Source: a bacterium
Lineage (GTDB): Bacteria > Cyanobacteriota > Vampirovibrionia > Obscuribacterales > JAKAZS01
DNA length: 39,795 nt
Assembly (NCBI GenBank): GCA_021815785.1
Contig: JAKAZS010000016.1
Location: 1 to 39,795, forward strand
Direction: 5' to 3'
Made by a program: the position numbers and the translations under genes. The notes below the pieces were generated by a model. The model saw only the letters and a list, made by a program, of their open reading frames with translations, ran no database searches and was not told the DNA's origin. How positions within the stretch are numbered: the first letter of the stretch is position 1; each line of letters begins with the position of its first letter. Shown in pieces: positions 15,560 to 24,542 of the stretch.

Positions 15560-16678
15560 ATGGTACATAAATTAAATATTTTATTTTTAGCTAATGCCTT
15601 TAAGAACCACTTTACAAGCCTTGAGGTCATTAAAAGCATTAAACATGGTGTTACTTGTTTGAATGATACTGTTGATTTTCGCTTTATTCCCATAGCTGAT
15701 GGCGGGGATAGTAGCCTTGCTTCGATAAAAAATTGTTTAGGTGGCAAAATCATGAATCTAGAAGTAATCGGACCTATCAACCATAAAGTTACTACGTCTT
15801 ATTTATTACATAATAATATTGCCTATATCGAATTGGCTAGTATATGCGGTATGAGTAAAGTTAATAAAATTAATTCATATACTGCTTTATATTCACACAC
15901 ATATGGATTGGGTCAGGTTATTTGTGATACCATAAAATATCGGCCTAAAAAAATTATTATTAATCTAGGTGGCAGCATTTCGACAGATGGTGGTAGTGGT
16001 GCCTTAAGTGCTTTAGGTTTAGAATTTTATGATCGTCATAATAATCGGGTAAATCATGGTGGCTGTTATCTTCGTGACATTAATTTTCTGGTTAATGATG
16101 TTTTTCTCCCTCGGATTGATTTTGTTATTGCCTGTGATGTAACCAATCCTTTATTAGGCAAACATGGGACTGCTCAAGTTTTTGCCGCCCAAAAAGGTGC
16201 CAGTCTAGATGATATCAATATTCTTGAACTTGGGTTAAAGAATTACGCTAAATTATTAGTACATGAATACAAAATTGATTTTACCCAAAGTCCTGGGGCT
16301 GGAGCAGCTGGTGGTACAGGTTTTGGACTGATGACGGCTTTAAAGGCTGAATATGTATCAGGCTTTGATTATATAGCTGATTTATATAATCTTGATGCTT
16401 TAATCCAAGAATCCGATTTGGTTATTACAACTGAAGGGGTAGTGGATTATCAATCAATGAATGGCAAAGCCACCGGCCAGATTGCTAAACTTTGTCAAAA
16501 GTTAGAGAAAGACTTATACATCATTTGTGCTTATAATCATTTTACCGATAATTATGAGCAATTGGGGATTTCAGCTATCCATGCATTATGTACAAAGTCT
16601 AAACCTATTGCTGATTTTAATGATTTAGCCATGGCTGGATATAATTTAATTAGCCAATATGTCCAGTCAAAATCATAA
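15560..16678 (+). CDS. Glycerate kinase (GarK/GlxK family)
   Basis: The 372-residue protein matches the type I glycerate kinase family, which phosphorylates D-glycerate (usually to 2-phosphoglycerate) with ATP. Family signatures are an N-terminal NAFKNHFTSLEV, FIPIADGGDSS, INLGGSISTDGGSGAL, CDVTNPLLGKHGT, the Gly-rich PGAGAAGGTGFG and the late TEGVVDYQSMNGKATG with the catalytic Asp region. The length is normal for the family. A TATAAT lies 24 bases before the ATG but without a partner -35, and the Shine-Dalgarno is weak. It converges with queD. It would feed glycerate from photorespiration-like, serine or sugar-acid breakdown into lower glycolysis. No other genes of that route are nearby. 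Confidence 0.92.
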   Translation: MVHKLNILFLANAFKNHFTSLEVIKSIKHGVTCLNDTVDFRFIPIADGGDSSLASIKNCLGGKIMNLEVIGPINHKVTTSYLLHNNIAYIELASICGMSKVNKINSYTALYSHTYGLGQVICDTIKYRPKKIIINLGGSISTDGGSGALSALGLEFYDRHNNRVNHGGCYLRDINFLVNDVFLPRIDFVIACDVTNPLLGKHGTAQVFAAQKGASLDDINILELGLKNYAKLLVHEYKIDFTQSPGAGAAGGTGFGLMTALKAEYVSGFDYIADLYNLDALIQESDLVITTEGVVDYQSMNGKATGQIAKLCQKLEKDLYIICAYNHFTDNYEQLGISAIHALCTKSKPIADFNDLAMAGYNLISQYVQSKS

Positions 16679-16738
16679 CTGTTAAATACGCTTAGATAGT
16701 TTTTGTTAATCAAAAGCCTTACAATATTGTCGATTGAT

Positions 16739-16771
16739 AAAAACATAATTTGTTTTGAATTAACTATGTTT
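16739..16771 (-). terminator. Candidate terminator at the end of queD
   Basis: On the minus strand the arms AAACATA and TATGTTT (7 bases) enclose a 17-base loop that includes the queD stop codon, and are followed by TT to give a run of five T. The stem is short and AT-rich, so this is a weak call. Confidence 0.3.
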
Positions 16772-17167
16772 ATAACTAGCGTAACATGATTTGGTTTCCC
16801 AAAGAATTACTTCAGTAACATCAATATTTTGCTTAAATGTATAATCAAAAATAAGTTTAGCTATATTTTCTGCAGTTGGATTAGTATCCATTAAATAGAT
16901 GACTTCATTATTTGCCTTTAAGGCTGGTATGAGTGGATCAGTTTTACATAAAATTAATTTATGGTCTAAAGTATCATTAATCCAATTAGCTACAGTTGAT
17001 TTGATTTTAGTAAAATCAATAACCATACCTAAATTGTCTAATTCATTACTGGCTATTTTAATTACGGCTAGTCCGTTATGACCATGAAGATTTTTACATT
17101 TGCCACTATAATTTAAAAGCCGATGGCCATAGCAAAACTCAATTTCTCGAACTACTTCATATGTCAT
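16760..17167 (-). CDS. queD: 6-carboxytetrahydropterin synthase / PTPS family
   Basis: The 135-residue protein has the PTPS/QueD fold signatures. The zinc ligands are His15 (CYGHRL), His28 and His30 (NLHGHN), with the catalytic Cys24 (GKCKNLHGH) in the QueD position. MVIDFTKIKS, LDHKLIL, NPTAENIAKLIF and VILWETKS complete the active site. It converts dihydroneopterin triphosphate into 6-carboxytetrahydropterin on the way to queuosine, or into pyruvoyl-tetrahydropterin if it were a PTPS. The Cys-x3-His-x-His spacing favours QueD. GAGG lies ten bases before the ATG. QueC, QueE and QueF are not in the window. It lies 135 bases behind the 938-residue protein on the same strand. Confidence 0.9.
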   Translation of the reverse strand: MTYEVVREIEFCYGHRLLNYSGKCKNLHGHNGLAVIKIASNELDNLGMVIDFTKIKSTVANWINDTLDHKLILCKTDPLIPALKANNEVIYLMDTNPTAENIAKLIFDYTFKQNIDVTEVILWETKSCYASYKHS

Positions 17168-17302
17168 TTATTTTAACCTCTTATTTTTAACAGATTTATT
17201 TAAATGTATAAAATCTTGGCCAAAGTATATTTGGATATTTATCAGTGCATAAATTTACCTTAAAACTTAAACTAGTTATACGAAAATTTTCATAAGTAAA
17301 TT

Positions 17303-20119
17303 TTATTTTTCAGCATTTTCATCATTTTCAGCATTTGTGGTTATTTGAGTTGGCGTAATTGGGGTTCTAAAGTTAGCGCCACCATCAGCTTGTAAAGGTT
17401 CACCAAGCAGATTCGTAGTGACCTGATTAGTGTAAGCCTGACCAAAATCGCCAAATATCATTATGCAAGATCCATCACCTTTAATAACCATACTTTTGGC
17501 ATTACCCCACATCGTAGGACGGCCATCGGGATAATCTTCAGCCAGCGGACTCCAGGCAATTGTTTGAATGGAGAACTGACCATTTTGGTCGGTAATTTTG
17601 GCAATACTATTTTTGTAATCAACTGAGGCAGTTGTACCATCATCGAAATGATATTTTAGTGCTGTTAAATAGCGTTCAACTTGAATAGCCTTTGTGCCAG
17701 TAAAGTCCTTTGAAGAAGTGACGATACCGGTAGTGATTCCTTTAGGATAATCTTCAACAATTGATCCATCCATGCGTTTAGTTAAATTCATCCCGCCTTC
17801 TCTAAGGTAAGTAAGATCGCCATTTGGTTTTTCAATATAACGAGCCACGTAACCATATAAAGTATTAACGGGATTAACTAATTGAGTGATTTTATTCTTA
17901 GTGTCAGTGTAATATGATTTATCACCTGATGGGAATATTTCTAACGAATTAATATTGCCGTAGTCTGAAGTTTGTGGTGTACGAAACAAGATGTGTTGCA
18001 CGCCATTGGTGTCAATAAAATTAGTAGCTTGCGATCCGGTGATAATTTTAGTTATTTGTCCATACTCACGATTATTTAGTTGAGCTTCATGGTTACTTTG
18101 ATCGATAATACTAGCAGGATAGTTTTCTTCGATTTGCGGTACGGTTTTAACAACATTGCCATTGGTGTCGATTAAATCCATGTTATCGCCATTAGGTTTA
18201 GCAATTAATTCATTACCATCAGGAAAATAATATGTATCACTATTCGCTTGGCGTAAAATCGCCTGTATTTCACCAATATTGGTATTCACCCGAAAATTAT
18301 CCGGATAGGATTCATAAGTGCTGCCGTCGTTTAAATAATAAATTGCCGAATTATCATTAAATTCCTTAACGCCTCTAATTGCATTTAAAAATCCCATGTC
18401 CTGTGGTGTTTTATAATTAACCCCATGCGAATTATCGCCGGTGTTTTTAAAGACAATATCACCATTTTGTTTGTTTTCAAAATAATTAGCCTGGCCATAA
18501 GGTGTATTGATAGGGTTTTCAAAAACCTTAACCACAGATCCTGTTTCAATACCATCCACCCCATCAGTTATCTGAAATTCTTTATAATCAGGATAATGAG
18601 TAACTATTGAGGCTTTACCATAAGCAGTTTCTAAACTACCATTAGGAGCAGCTTCTTGTACATATTTAAGAATTTGCCCACTAGGCTCATCAGCAATAGT
18701 ATATATTTTAGAACCATCAGGGTTAAAATCAACTTGAATGGCATTTCCATATGGAGTTTGAGTTCCATTAGGATAATTTTCGGTTAAAACCTTATTGTCA
18801 ATATTATCTTTGGCGTTGCTAGGGCCATCACCATGGAAATCAACGCTAGCTTGAATTTTGCCAAACTGCTTAAATTCTTGGCTAAAATGATCGCCATAAG
18901 TTCGATTAATTATGGCTGGCTTTTGCAATAAATCACTAACTTGGCTGGACTTTTCCGCATGGGGTAAACCTAATTCATTGGCTATTTTATTTTCGGCCTC
19001 AATAGCTAACTGTTCACCTTTTATTCTGGTATCAATATAAGTTTTTTCGGCTTGAACATTGCGATGGGAATTTAATAAACTGTCAACTTCACTAAAACCA
19101 CTTTTAATAGTATCGCTTCGGTAAGCTTGTAAATGGGCTAATTCATGTCCCAAAATACTGCCACTTGGTTGATTTAAGGAAATAGCCTTATTGGCTATAT
19201 CTAATGAATTTACGCTGCCTTCATTTACTTTAACTCGGGCAAAAGGATTTTGTTTAACTAATGAATCTAAAGTTGGTGATTTACCAACTAAATCATTATT
19301 AAGGGTAAAGCGATTTACTTTTAAACCACGACCAAAATTATTATCAATGCTGTCGATAAGTTTAGAACCACTTTCGCTAGCCATTGGTAATAAGACATTA
19401 AAGGCACCCGAGCTAATTGATTGAGCCATTACATCTTTAGAACTAGCCCAGTTTCCAACAGAAACATAATGACTTACTTCAATTTGAGCAGCACCACCAA
19501 GTACACCTGTGCCCAGTCGGTTCACAATGCCTTGAATACCGGATCCACTTAAACTGTTACCTGCCTCAAATACACCAAAACTGGCCATTGTGCCTAAGGC
19601 ATTGCCAAATCGGGTCTGATTAGCTCCTGGTGTAAGCATTCCTGAATAAATTCCGGCTCCAGCTATTTGTGCCACCTTTTCATCTGTCATTAGTGTAGCT
19701 ATACTTCCTTGAGCTCCCAAGCTTTCACCAACTGAAGCTAAGCCAATATTAGTAAGTTTTCCGGCTATTACAAACGGTACGAGTGAACCTAAACCAGAAC
19801 TTGCTTGAGTTAAGATCCAGGCACCTGAATAAGCCTTGTTATTATCCGTTTTTAAAAGATCCATTTTAGTTAAAACTTTTTTATGGATAATACTCTCACT
19901 AGCTTTATTTACTAAATGCGTAATTGAATCATAACCTTCAATAAAAGCCGAATTAACAAAAGGATGAATTACATCATTCAATAAAACATTATCAGTATTT
20001 TTTGGTATTTGAGCTAAATTATCCTTTTGCTTAACTGGATTGGCTTTTAAGACATCAAAACCTGACAGGGTTTTACTGTTAATCGGTTTATCTAATTGAA
20101 AATTTTCTAAATTAGCCAT
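17303..20119 (-). CDS. Large repeat protein with HELAH metallopeptidase-like motif
   Basis: I do not recognise this 938-residue protein as a whole. Residues 1-90 are polar. Residues 95-245 are Gly/Ala/Ser-rich with hydrophobic stretches (SSGLGSLVPFVIAGKL, LGTGVLGGAAQIEV) that could insert in or associate with a membrane. At 324-329 the segment GHELAH is an HExxH zinc site. A possible third ligand lies in GEQLAIEAENKIANELGL (368-385), so a small metallopeptidase domain is plausible. From about 448 to 900 there is an array of beta-type repeats anchored by YGNA-like motifs. No signal peptide is seen. It is divergent from etfB and shares no operon partner other than perhaps queD. The texture recalls polymorphic-toxin or surface proteins, but no toxin domain is identifiable. 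Confidence 0.8.
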   Translation of the reverse strand: MANLENFQLDKPINSKTLSGFDVLKANPVKQKDNLAQIPKNTDNVLLNDVIHPFVNSAFIEGYDSITHLVNKASESIIHKKVLTKMDLLKTDNNKAYSGAWILTQASSGLGSLVPFVIAGKLTNIGLASVGESLGAQGSIATLMTDEKVAQIAGAGIYSGMLTPGANQTRFGNALGTMASFGVFEAGNSLSGSGIQGIVNRLGTGVLGGAAQIEVSHYVSVGNWASSKDVMAQSISSGAFNVLLPMASESGSKLIDSIDNNFGRGLKVNRFTLNNDLVGKSPTLDSLVKQNPFARVKVNEGSVNSLDIANKAISLNQPSGSILGHELAHLQAYRSDTIKSGFSEVDSLLNSHRNVQAEKTYIDTRIKGEQLAIEAENKIANELGLPHAEKSSQVSDLLQKPAIINRTYGDHFSQEFKQFGKIQASVDFHGDGPSNAKDNIDNKVLTENYPNGTQTPYGNAIQVDFNPDGSKIYTIADEPSGQILKYVQEAAPNGSLETAYGKASIVTHYPDYKEFQITDGVDGIETGSVVKVFENPINTPYGQANYFENKQNGDIVFKNTGDNSHGVNYKTPQDMGFLNAIRGVKEFNDNSAIYYLNDGSTYESYPDNFRVNTNIGEIQAILRQANSDTYYFPDGNELIAKPNGDNMDLIDTNGNVVKTVPQIEENYPASIIDQSNHEAQLNNREYGQITKIITGSQATNFIDTNGVQHILFRTPQTSDYGNINSLEIFPSGDKSYYTDTKNKITQLVNPVNTLYGYVARYIEKPNGDLTYLREGGMNLTKRMDGSIVEDYPKGITTGIVTSSKDFTGTKAIQVERYLTALKYHFDDGTTASVDYKNSIAKITDQNGQFSIQTIAWSPLAEDYPDGRPTMWGNAKSMVIKGDGSCIMIFGDFGQAYTNQVTTNLLGEPLQADGGANFRTPITPTQITTNAENDENAEK
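17420..18778 (-). repeat. Array of about ten degenerate 35-43-residue coding repeats
   Basis: Within the 938-residue protein, residues about 448-900 repeat a pattern roughly P-x-G-x-x-T-x-Y-G-x-A-(8-10)-N/D-G-D/S-x-x-Y. Anchors are YGNA (457), YGKA (500), YGQA (541), IGEIQA (615), YGQI (686), YGNI (720), YGYVA (755) and WGNA (871), at spacings near 35-43 or twice that. The Asp/Asn-Gly turns between short strands suggest a beta-solenoid, beta-propeller or YD-like shell. The DNA itself is not repetitive, so the repeats are old. Confidence 0.65.
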
Positions 20120-20256
20120 ATTTTTTTAAGCACAATGAATTTAACTATTACCAACTATTTTGCATATTAAAGCGCTGATTTTAATAGGGTAAATACGAAA
20201 ACACAAATAATCAACATTAAAAAAAATTAAGGTTATATTTTTTAATTCATGAAATT

Positions 20257-20286
20257 TTTACATATTCTATTTACAAATACTATATA
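20257..20286 (+). promoter_or_regulatory. Possible promoter of the etf-kynurenine block
   Basis: TTTACA (20257-20262) and TATATA (20281-20286) are separated by 18 bases, 55 bases before the etfB ATG. The surroundings are so AT-rich that chance matches are likely. It is listed because some promoter must lie in this 220-base divergent gap. Confidence 0.3.
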
Positions 20287-20340
20287 TAAATTGAATTATC
20301 TAGTATCTTAAGTTTATAAAAAATCATTTAAGGTAATCTC

Positions 20341-21174
20341 ATGGTTAAAAGTCTAAATATTTTTGTTCTAGTTAAACAGGTACCTGACCAAGGTTCTAAA
20401 GCAGGCCTAAACCCTGATGGAACCATTGATAGGGCTAAAGCCAAACGGATGCTCAATCCTTTTGATCGGTATGCCCTTCAGGCTGCATTACATACCAAAA
20501 AACAGTACGGTGGTAAAGTTACAGCTATTTCGATGGGGCCACCTCCAGCTATTGAAGTATTGCTGGAAACAATTGAGCATGGGGCTGATCGTGGATTTTT
20601 ATTATCAGATCGACGCTTGGCAGCTAGCGATACTTTAGCGACAGCATATGCTTTATATAAAACGGTATTATATGCTGGACAATTTGACCTTATTTTTTGT
20701 GGTTTACAAACAACTGATGGTGATACTGCTCAAGTTGGACCACAGTTAGCTGAACGGCTTCAATTGCCTCAAGTGACCTATTGTGAAGATTTCTCCCTTG
20801 AAAATGACAAAATCTTGGCCAAACGAATTATTGAAGGCGGTTATCAAAAAGTTGTTTCATCTTTACCCGGTTTAATTACTGTAGCTAATTCCTATCATCC
20901 CCTTGAATACAAGTCTTTTAAAGGTGCCTGGCGAGTTCAGCAATTACAGCGTAACCCAGAAAATTTACAGAAAATTATCCAAACTATTGATTTAGATATA
21001 ATTGGAGCTGATCCAGATCGTTGTGGTCTAAAGGGATCACCCACGATTGTTGCAGCTACGGAAAAAGTCGGTGATTTAGGCGGCAATTGTCATATGCATG
21101 AAGGCAAATCGCCTTATGACTTGGTTCAGGAAGTTTTAGCATGTACAAATTTACAGGAATTAGTCTCAAATTAA
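20341..21174 (+). CDS. etfB: Electron transfer flavoprotein beta subunit
   Basis: The 277-residue protein is EtfB. It has the N-terminal LVKQVPDQGSKAGLNPDGTIDR, NPFDRYALQAAL, the AMP/FAD-site VTAISMGPP and FCGLQTTDGDTAQVGPQLAERL. With EtfA it forms a soluble heterodimer that collects electrons from acyl-CoA and related dehydrogenases. An AAGG sequence lies close before the ATG. It opens a plus-strand run of seven genes with small gaps (12 bases to etfA). The C-terminus is slightly longer than in mitochondrial-type EtfB (about 250). It lacks obvious features of the bifurcating type, which I cannot decide by eye. The pairing with ETF-QO two genes later indicates the ordinary, quinone-linked role. 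Confidence 0.95.
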   Translation: MVKSLNIFVLVKQVPDQGSKAGLNPDGTIDRAKAKRMLNPFDRYALQAALHTKKQYGGKVTAISMGPPPAIEVLLETIEHGADRGFLLSDRRLAASDTLATAYALYKTVLYAGQFDLIFCGLQTTDGDTAQVGPQLAERLQLPQVTYCEDFSLENDKILAKRIIEGGYQKVVSSLPGLITVANSYHPLEYKSFKGAWRVQQLQRNPENLQKIIQTIDLDIIGADPDRCGLKGSPTIVAATEKVGDLGGNCHMHEGKSPYDLVQEVLACTNLQELVSN

Positions 21175-21186
21175 AGGTTATATTTT

Positions 21187-22302
21187 ATGGAAAACGATCC
21201 ACCAATTGTTCAATTTTGTCCTAAAGGTAATGTTTTAGTTGTTGCTGAACAAAGTTTAGGCCAAATTCAGCCAGTTACTCTAGAATTGCTAGGTGCTGGC
21301 CGAATTTTAGCCGATAAAATGGGAAAAGACCTACATTGTGTCATTATGGGATATGATTTAGGCGATTTACCTAATCAATTGATTCATTATGGTGCGGATG
21401 TAGTCTATGTAGCTGATGATGAAGCCTTACAATATTACCGCACTTTACCGTATCGTCGGGTTTTAGTTGATTTATTGGATTCATTGCAAGAACCACCCCA
21501 TACGATGTTATTAGGGTCATCAACTACTGGACGTGATTTAGCGCCAAGAATTGCGGCTCATTTTGAAACTGGTCTTACGGCTGATTGTACTGAATTGGAT
21601 ATTGGTCCGTATGAGCATAAAAGTAAAGTTGACCCAACCAAATTAGGTTTATATCCTAACTGTCTTTATGCGATTCGGCCAAGTTTTGGTGAAAGTTTAA
21701 AGGCGCGAATTCTTGGTCCGTGGAAAAACCCCCAAATGGCAACAACTAGGCCAGGGGTAATGATTCCTTTAAAAATAGATACGTCAAGGCAAGGGCAAAT
21801 TCATAATATTCCAGTTAAGCTTAATTCTGAAGATTTAAGACTGATTGTTGCTGAAACCGTAAAAGAAGTTTCTTCGGGACTAAAATTAACTGAAGCTGAG
21901 GTTATCGTTAGTGGTGGCTATGGCTTAGGCAGTAAAGAAGGCTTTGAATTACTGGAACAATTAGCTAATTGCTTTAACAGTAATGCCATTGGAGCATCAC
22001 GTAAAGTTGTCGACTTAGGCTGGATTCCCTATCAGCATCAAGTTGGCCAAACCGGTAAAACGGTTCGGCCAAAATTATATATTGCCTGTGGTATTTCAGG
22101 AGCGATTCAGCATCGGGTTGGCATGTCAAAATCTAATATAATTATTGCAATTAATAAAGATATGGATGCACCAATATTTAAATTTGCTCATCAAGGCATA
22201 ATTGGAGATATTTATCAAATTGTACCTGAATTAATTACTCAGTTTAAAGCTTTACAGAATAAATCAGCTCTAGGAGGAAAAAGCGTTGTCGGATCAAGAT
22301 AA
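21187..22302 (+). CDS. etfA: Electron transfer flavoprotein alpha subunit
   Basis: The 371-residue protein is EtfA. An N-terminal nucleotide-binding-like domain (LVVAEQSLGQIQPVTLELLG) leads to the conserved FAD domain with VSGGYGLGSKEGFELL, NAIGASRKVVDLGWIPYQHQVGQTGKTVRP, YIACGISGAIQHRVGM and the final IAINKDMDAPIFKFAHQGIIGD. FAD held here passes electrons on to ETF-QO. It lies 12 bases behind etfB. Its last 17 bases overlap the ETF-QO gene, whose ribosome site AGGAGG is inside the etfA end, so the three proteins are probably made in balanced amounts. At 371 residues it is longer than the usual 310-330, mainly in the first domain. Confidence 0.95.
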   Translation: MENDPPIVQFCPKGNVLVVAEQSLGQIQPVTLELLGAGRILADKMGKDLHCVIMGYDLGDLPNQLIHYGADVVYVADDEALQYYRTLPYRRVLVDLLDSLQEPPHTMLLGSSTTGRDLAPRIAAHFETGLTADCTELDIGPYEHKSKVDPTKLGLYPNCLYAIRPSFGESLKARILGPWKNPQMATTRPGVMIPLKIDTSRQGQIHNIPVKLNSEDLRLIVAETVKEVSSGLKLTEAEVIVSGGYGLGSKEGFELLEQLANCFNSNAIGASRKVVDLGWIPYQHQVGQTGKTVRPKLYIACGISGAIQHRVGMSKSNIIIAINKDMDAPIFKFAHQGIIGDIYQIVPELITQFKALQNKSALGGKSVVGSR

Positions 22303-24010
22303 TCGGATTGAATATGATTTATTATTAATTGGTGGATCTCCATCTAATTTAACCTTAGCCTATGAATTTTTAAAACTTGCCAAAACTTCCAATCGTGAAT
22401 TTTCCATTGCTATCTTGGAAAAAAGTAAAGAATTTGGTGGTCATATAATGAGTGGTGCTATATCCAATCCGCATGTTTTAAAAAAAATCTTTCCTAATTA
22501 TGAAGAATTAGGTTTTCCGATTGAAGCAATTTGTACTGAAAGTAATTTATCCGTTTTAGGTACTCATAAAAAATGGGATTTACCTAGATTTTCTTATCCT
22601 AAAGCTATGGATAAAACTGGTTACATGGTTTTAACTTTAAGTTATGTCACTGGCTGGTTAGCTCGTCAGGTAGAAGAATTAGCCAAAGATGTCCCTAATG
22701 TATCATTAGATATTTTTACCGGATTTTCCGCACATAGTGTCAAAATTGAAAATGAACGGGTATGTGGCGTTAGCGTAGTTGAAGAACCTAAAAGTGATGA
22801 TGACTATGTTTTTGCTAAATTCTGTGCTTTTGGTGACAAAGGTTTTATTTCCCGAGATGTAATTGATTATTATAAATTAAGAAATAATCCGCAAATCTGG
22901 TCGGTTGGTGTTAAAGAAGTCTGGCAATGTAATAATGACTACGCTGGAAAAGTATGGCACACTCTAGGCTATCCTATGCTCGATGGTACGTTTGGTGGTG
23001 GCTTTGTCTATGGTATGAAGGATAATAAATTAACTATTGGTCTAGTTATTAGTTTAGATAGTGAAGATCCTAATTTAAATCCTCAATTACGTTTACAAGA
23101 ATATAAAAAGCACCCATGGATCCAAGAATTGATTAAAGGTGGCAAATTATTAAAATATGGAGCAGCCTTACTTCCTGAAGGTGGTTATTACAGTTTACCG
23201 AGTAAATTTTATGTAAATGGTGCAATTTTACTGGGTGATGCCTTGGGTGTTCTTGATGTGAAAAATTTAGCTGGTATTGATCGAGCTATGGAATGCGGTC
23301 ATATTGCTGCCAAAGTTATTTATGACGCGATTATAAATGACAATTATTTACCCGATGCCTTGAAAGAATATCAGTTAAAGCTTCAAGATAGTTTTGTTAT
23401 TAAAGACGCATATAATAATCGTTATTTTCGCTATGCGTTCCAGGAAAATCATGATTTACTGGGAAAATACCTACCAGATATTGCTAAAAGCATTGATAAA
23501 TCATCGCCTTATTTTGGCATGTTAAAAATAGGCTTTAAAAATCCGTTTAAGGCAACTAGAGATGGTTTAAGGTCCTTATCATTAATTGAAGGCAAAATTG
23601 ATATTGGACCTATTTCCTATAAAACTGATGCTAGCCATATTGTACCTAGTTTTGTTGCCCCTAAATATGATGAGCCCCCATATGATAAACAGACAATTTA
23701 TTCAAGACCGGATGCGGTATTTTTTGCTTCGACCAAATATCATGAAGGCAATCATCATATCGATGAATTTAATGCACAAACTTGTGTAGTCTGTATTAAT
23801 AAATATGAAAAATTACGTAAGACGACTCCTTGTGTATCTGATTGTACAGCTGAAGTTCATCGTATTGATATTTTTGAAGGAATTAGTAAACATGGAATGT
23901 CCCTGGAAAATTGTATTCACTGTCGCACCTGTGAAATAGTCTGTCCAGAAGTTAACTTACGGGTTAAACCAACTTCTCAAGGCAGTGGTCCAGATTTTCA
24001 AGGTTTATAA
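22286..24010 (+). CDS. ETF:ubiquinone oxidoreductase-like flavoprotein with ferredoxin-type tail
   Basis: The 574-residue protein matches ETF-QO, which moves electrons from ETF to membrane quinone using FAD and an iron-sulfur cluster. It has FGGHIMSGAISNP, ALLPEGGYYSLP, the LLGDALGVLDVKNLAGI region and the C-terminal CIHCRTCEIVCP with SGPDFQGL. The start is TTG with GGAGG eight bases upstream. Two oddities stand out. The FAD-binding loop reads GGSPSN (residues 16-21) instead of GAGPAG. The tail has eight cysteines (500, 503, 516, 520, 543, 546, 549, 553) where canonical ETF-QO uses four. It sits between etfA and the kynurenine genes. A related FixC-type role is possible, but the fused tail fits ETF-QO better. 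Confidence 0.87.
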   Translation: MSDQDNRIEYDLLLIGGSPSNLTLAYEFLKLAKTSNREFSIAILEKSKEFGGHIMSGAISNPHVLKKIFPNYEELGFPIEAICTESNLSVLGTHKKWDLPRFSYPKAMDKTGYMVLTLSYVTGWLARQVEELAKDVPNVSLDIFTGFSAHSVKIENERVCGVSVVEEPKSDDDYVFAKFCAFGDKGFISRDVIDYYKLRNNPQIWSVGVKEVWQCNNDYAGKVWHTLGYPMLDGTFGGGFVYGMKDNKLTIGLVISLDSEDPNLNPQLRLQEYKKHPWIQELIKGGKLLKYGAALLPEGGYYSLPSKFYVNGAILLGDALGVLDVKNLAGIDRAMECGHIAAKVIYDAIINDNYLPDALKEYQLKLQDSFVIKDAYNNRYFRYAFQENHDLLGKYLPDIAKSIDKSSPYFGMLKIGFKNPFKATRDGLRSLSLIEGKIDIGPISYKTDASHIVPSFVAPKYDEPPYDKQTIYSRPDAVFFASTKYHEGNHHIDEFNAQTCVVCINKYEKLRKTTPCVSDCTAEVHRIDIFEGISKHGMSLENCIHCRTCEIVCPEVNLRVKPTSQGSGPDFQGL

Positions 24011-24027
24011 TTGTTGATTTTGTTCTT

Positions 24028-24531
24028 ATGAAAGCTATAAATTTATCAAACTGGATTAAAGAACACGAAGAACTAATGGTTCCACCAGTTGGCAATCGAA
24101 CAATTTGGACTGATACAGATTTCATTGTGATGATTATTAAAGGTCCCAATAATCGTAATGATTTTCATGTTAATTGTGGCGAAGAATTTTTTTATCAACT
24201 TAAAGGTAGTATTAATTTAAGAATTCATCAGCATAATCAGTTTGAAAATATTACGCTTAACGAAGGTGATATTTTTTTATTGCCCCCCAATACTCCTCAC
24301 AGTCCGCAAAGACCAGAAGGCAGTATTGGTATGGTTATTGAAAAAAAACGTTTAAAAGATGAATTGGATTCATTTGTCTGGTTTTGTGATAAATGTGGTC
24401 AAAAATTATATCAAGAAGATTTTCATTTAAATGATATTGTGAATCAATTCCCACCTATATTTGAACGTTTTTATCAAAGTTTTCATAATAAATGCCAAAA
24501 TTGTGGTTATATTTTAGAAAAAAATAAATAA
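24028..24531 (+). CDS. nbaC: 3-hydroxyanthranilate 3,4-dioxygenase
   Basis: The 167-residue cupin opens the ring of 3-hydroxyanthranilate with O2 to give 2-amino-3-carboxymuconate semialdehyde. Residues that bind iron and substrate in the bacterial enzyme are present: His47 (NDFHVN), Glu53 (EEFFYQLKG), His91 (TPHSPQRPEG), with Arg43 and Arg95 for the substrate and Glu105 in VIEKKR. EGDIFLLPP is also conserved. The C-terminal pair CDKCG and CQNCG forms the second, rubredoxin-like metal site of the bacterial type. It starts 17 bases behind ETF-QO and 11 bases ahead of the ACMSD gene, with only a weak ribosome site, suggesting coupling. Confidence 0.96.
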   Translation: MKAINLSNWIKEHEELMVPPVGNRTIWTDTDFIVMIIKGPNNRNDFHVNCGEEFFYQLKGSINLRIHQHNQFENITLNEGDIFLLPPNTPHSPQRPEGSIGMVIEKKRLKDELDSFVWFCDKCGQKLYQEDFHLNDIVNQFPPIFERFYQSFHNKCQNCGYILEKNK

Positions 24532-24542
24532 TAGGATTAATA

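Noticed and set aside
19191-19424. 77-residue plus-strand ORF inside the 938-residue gene
   Set aside because: Opposite-strand shadow without start signal; the minus frame is continuous over 2.8 kb with a repeat pattern.
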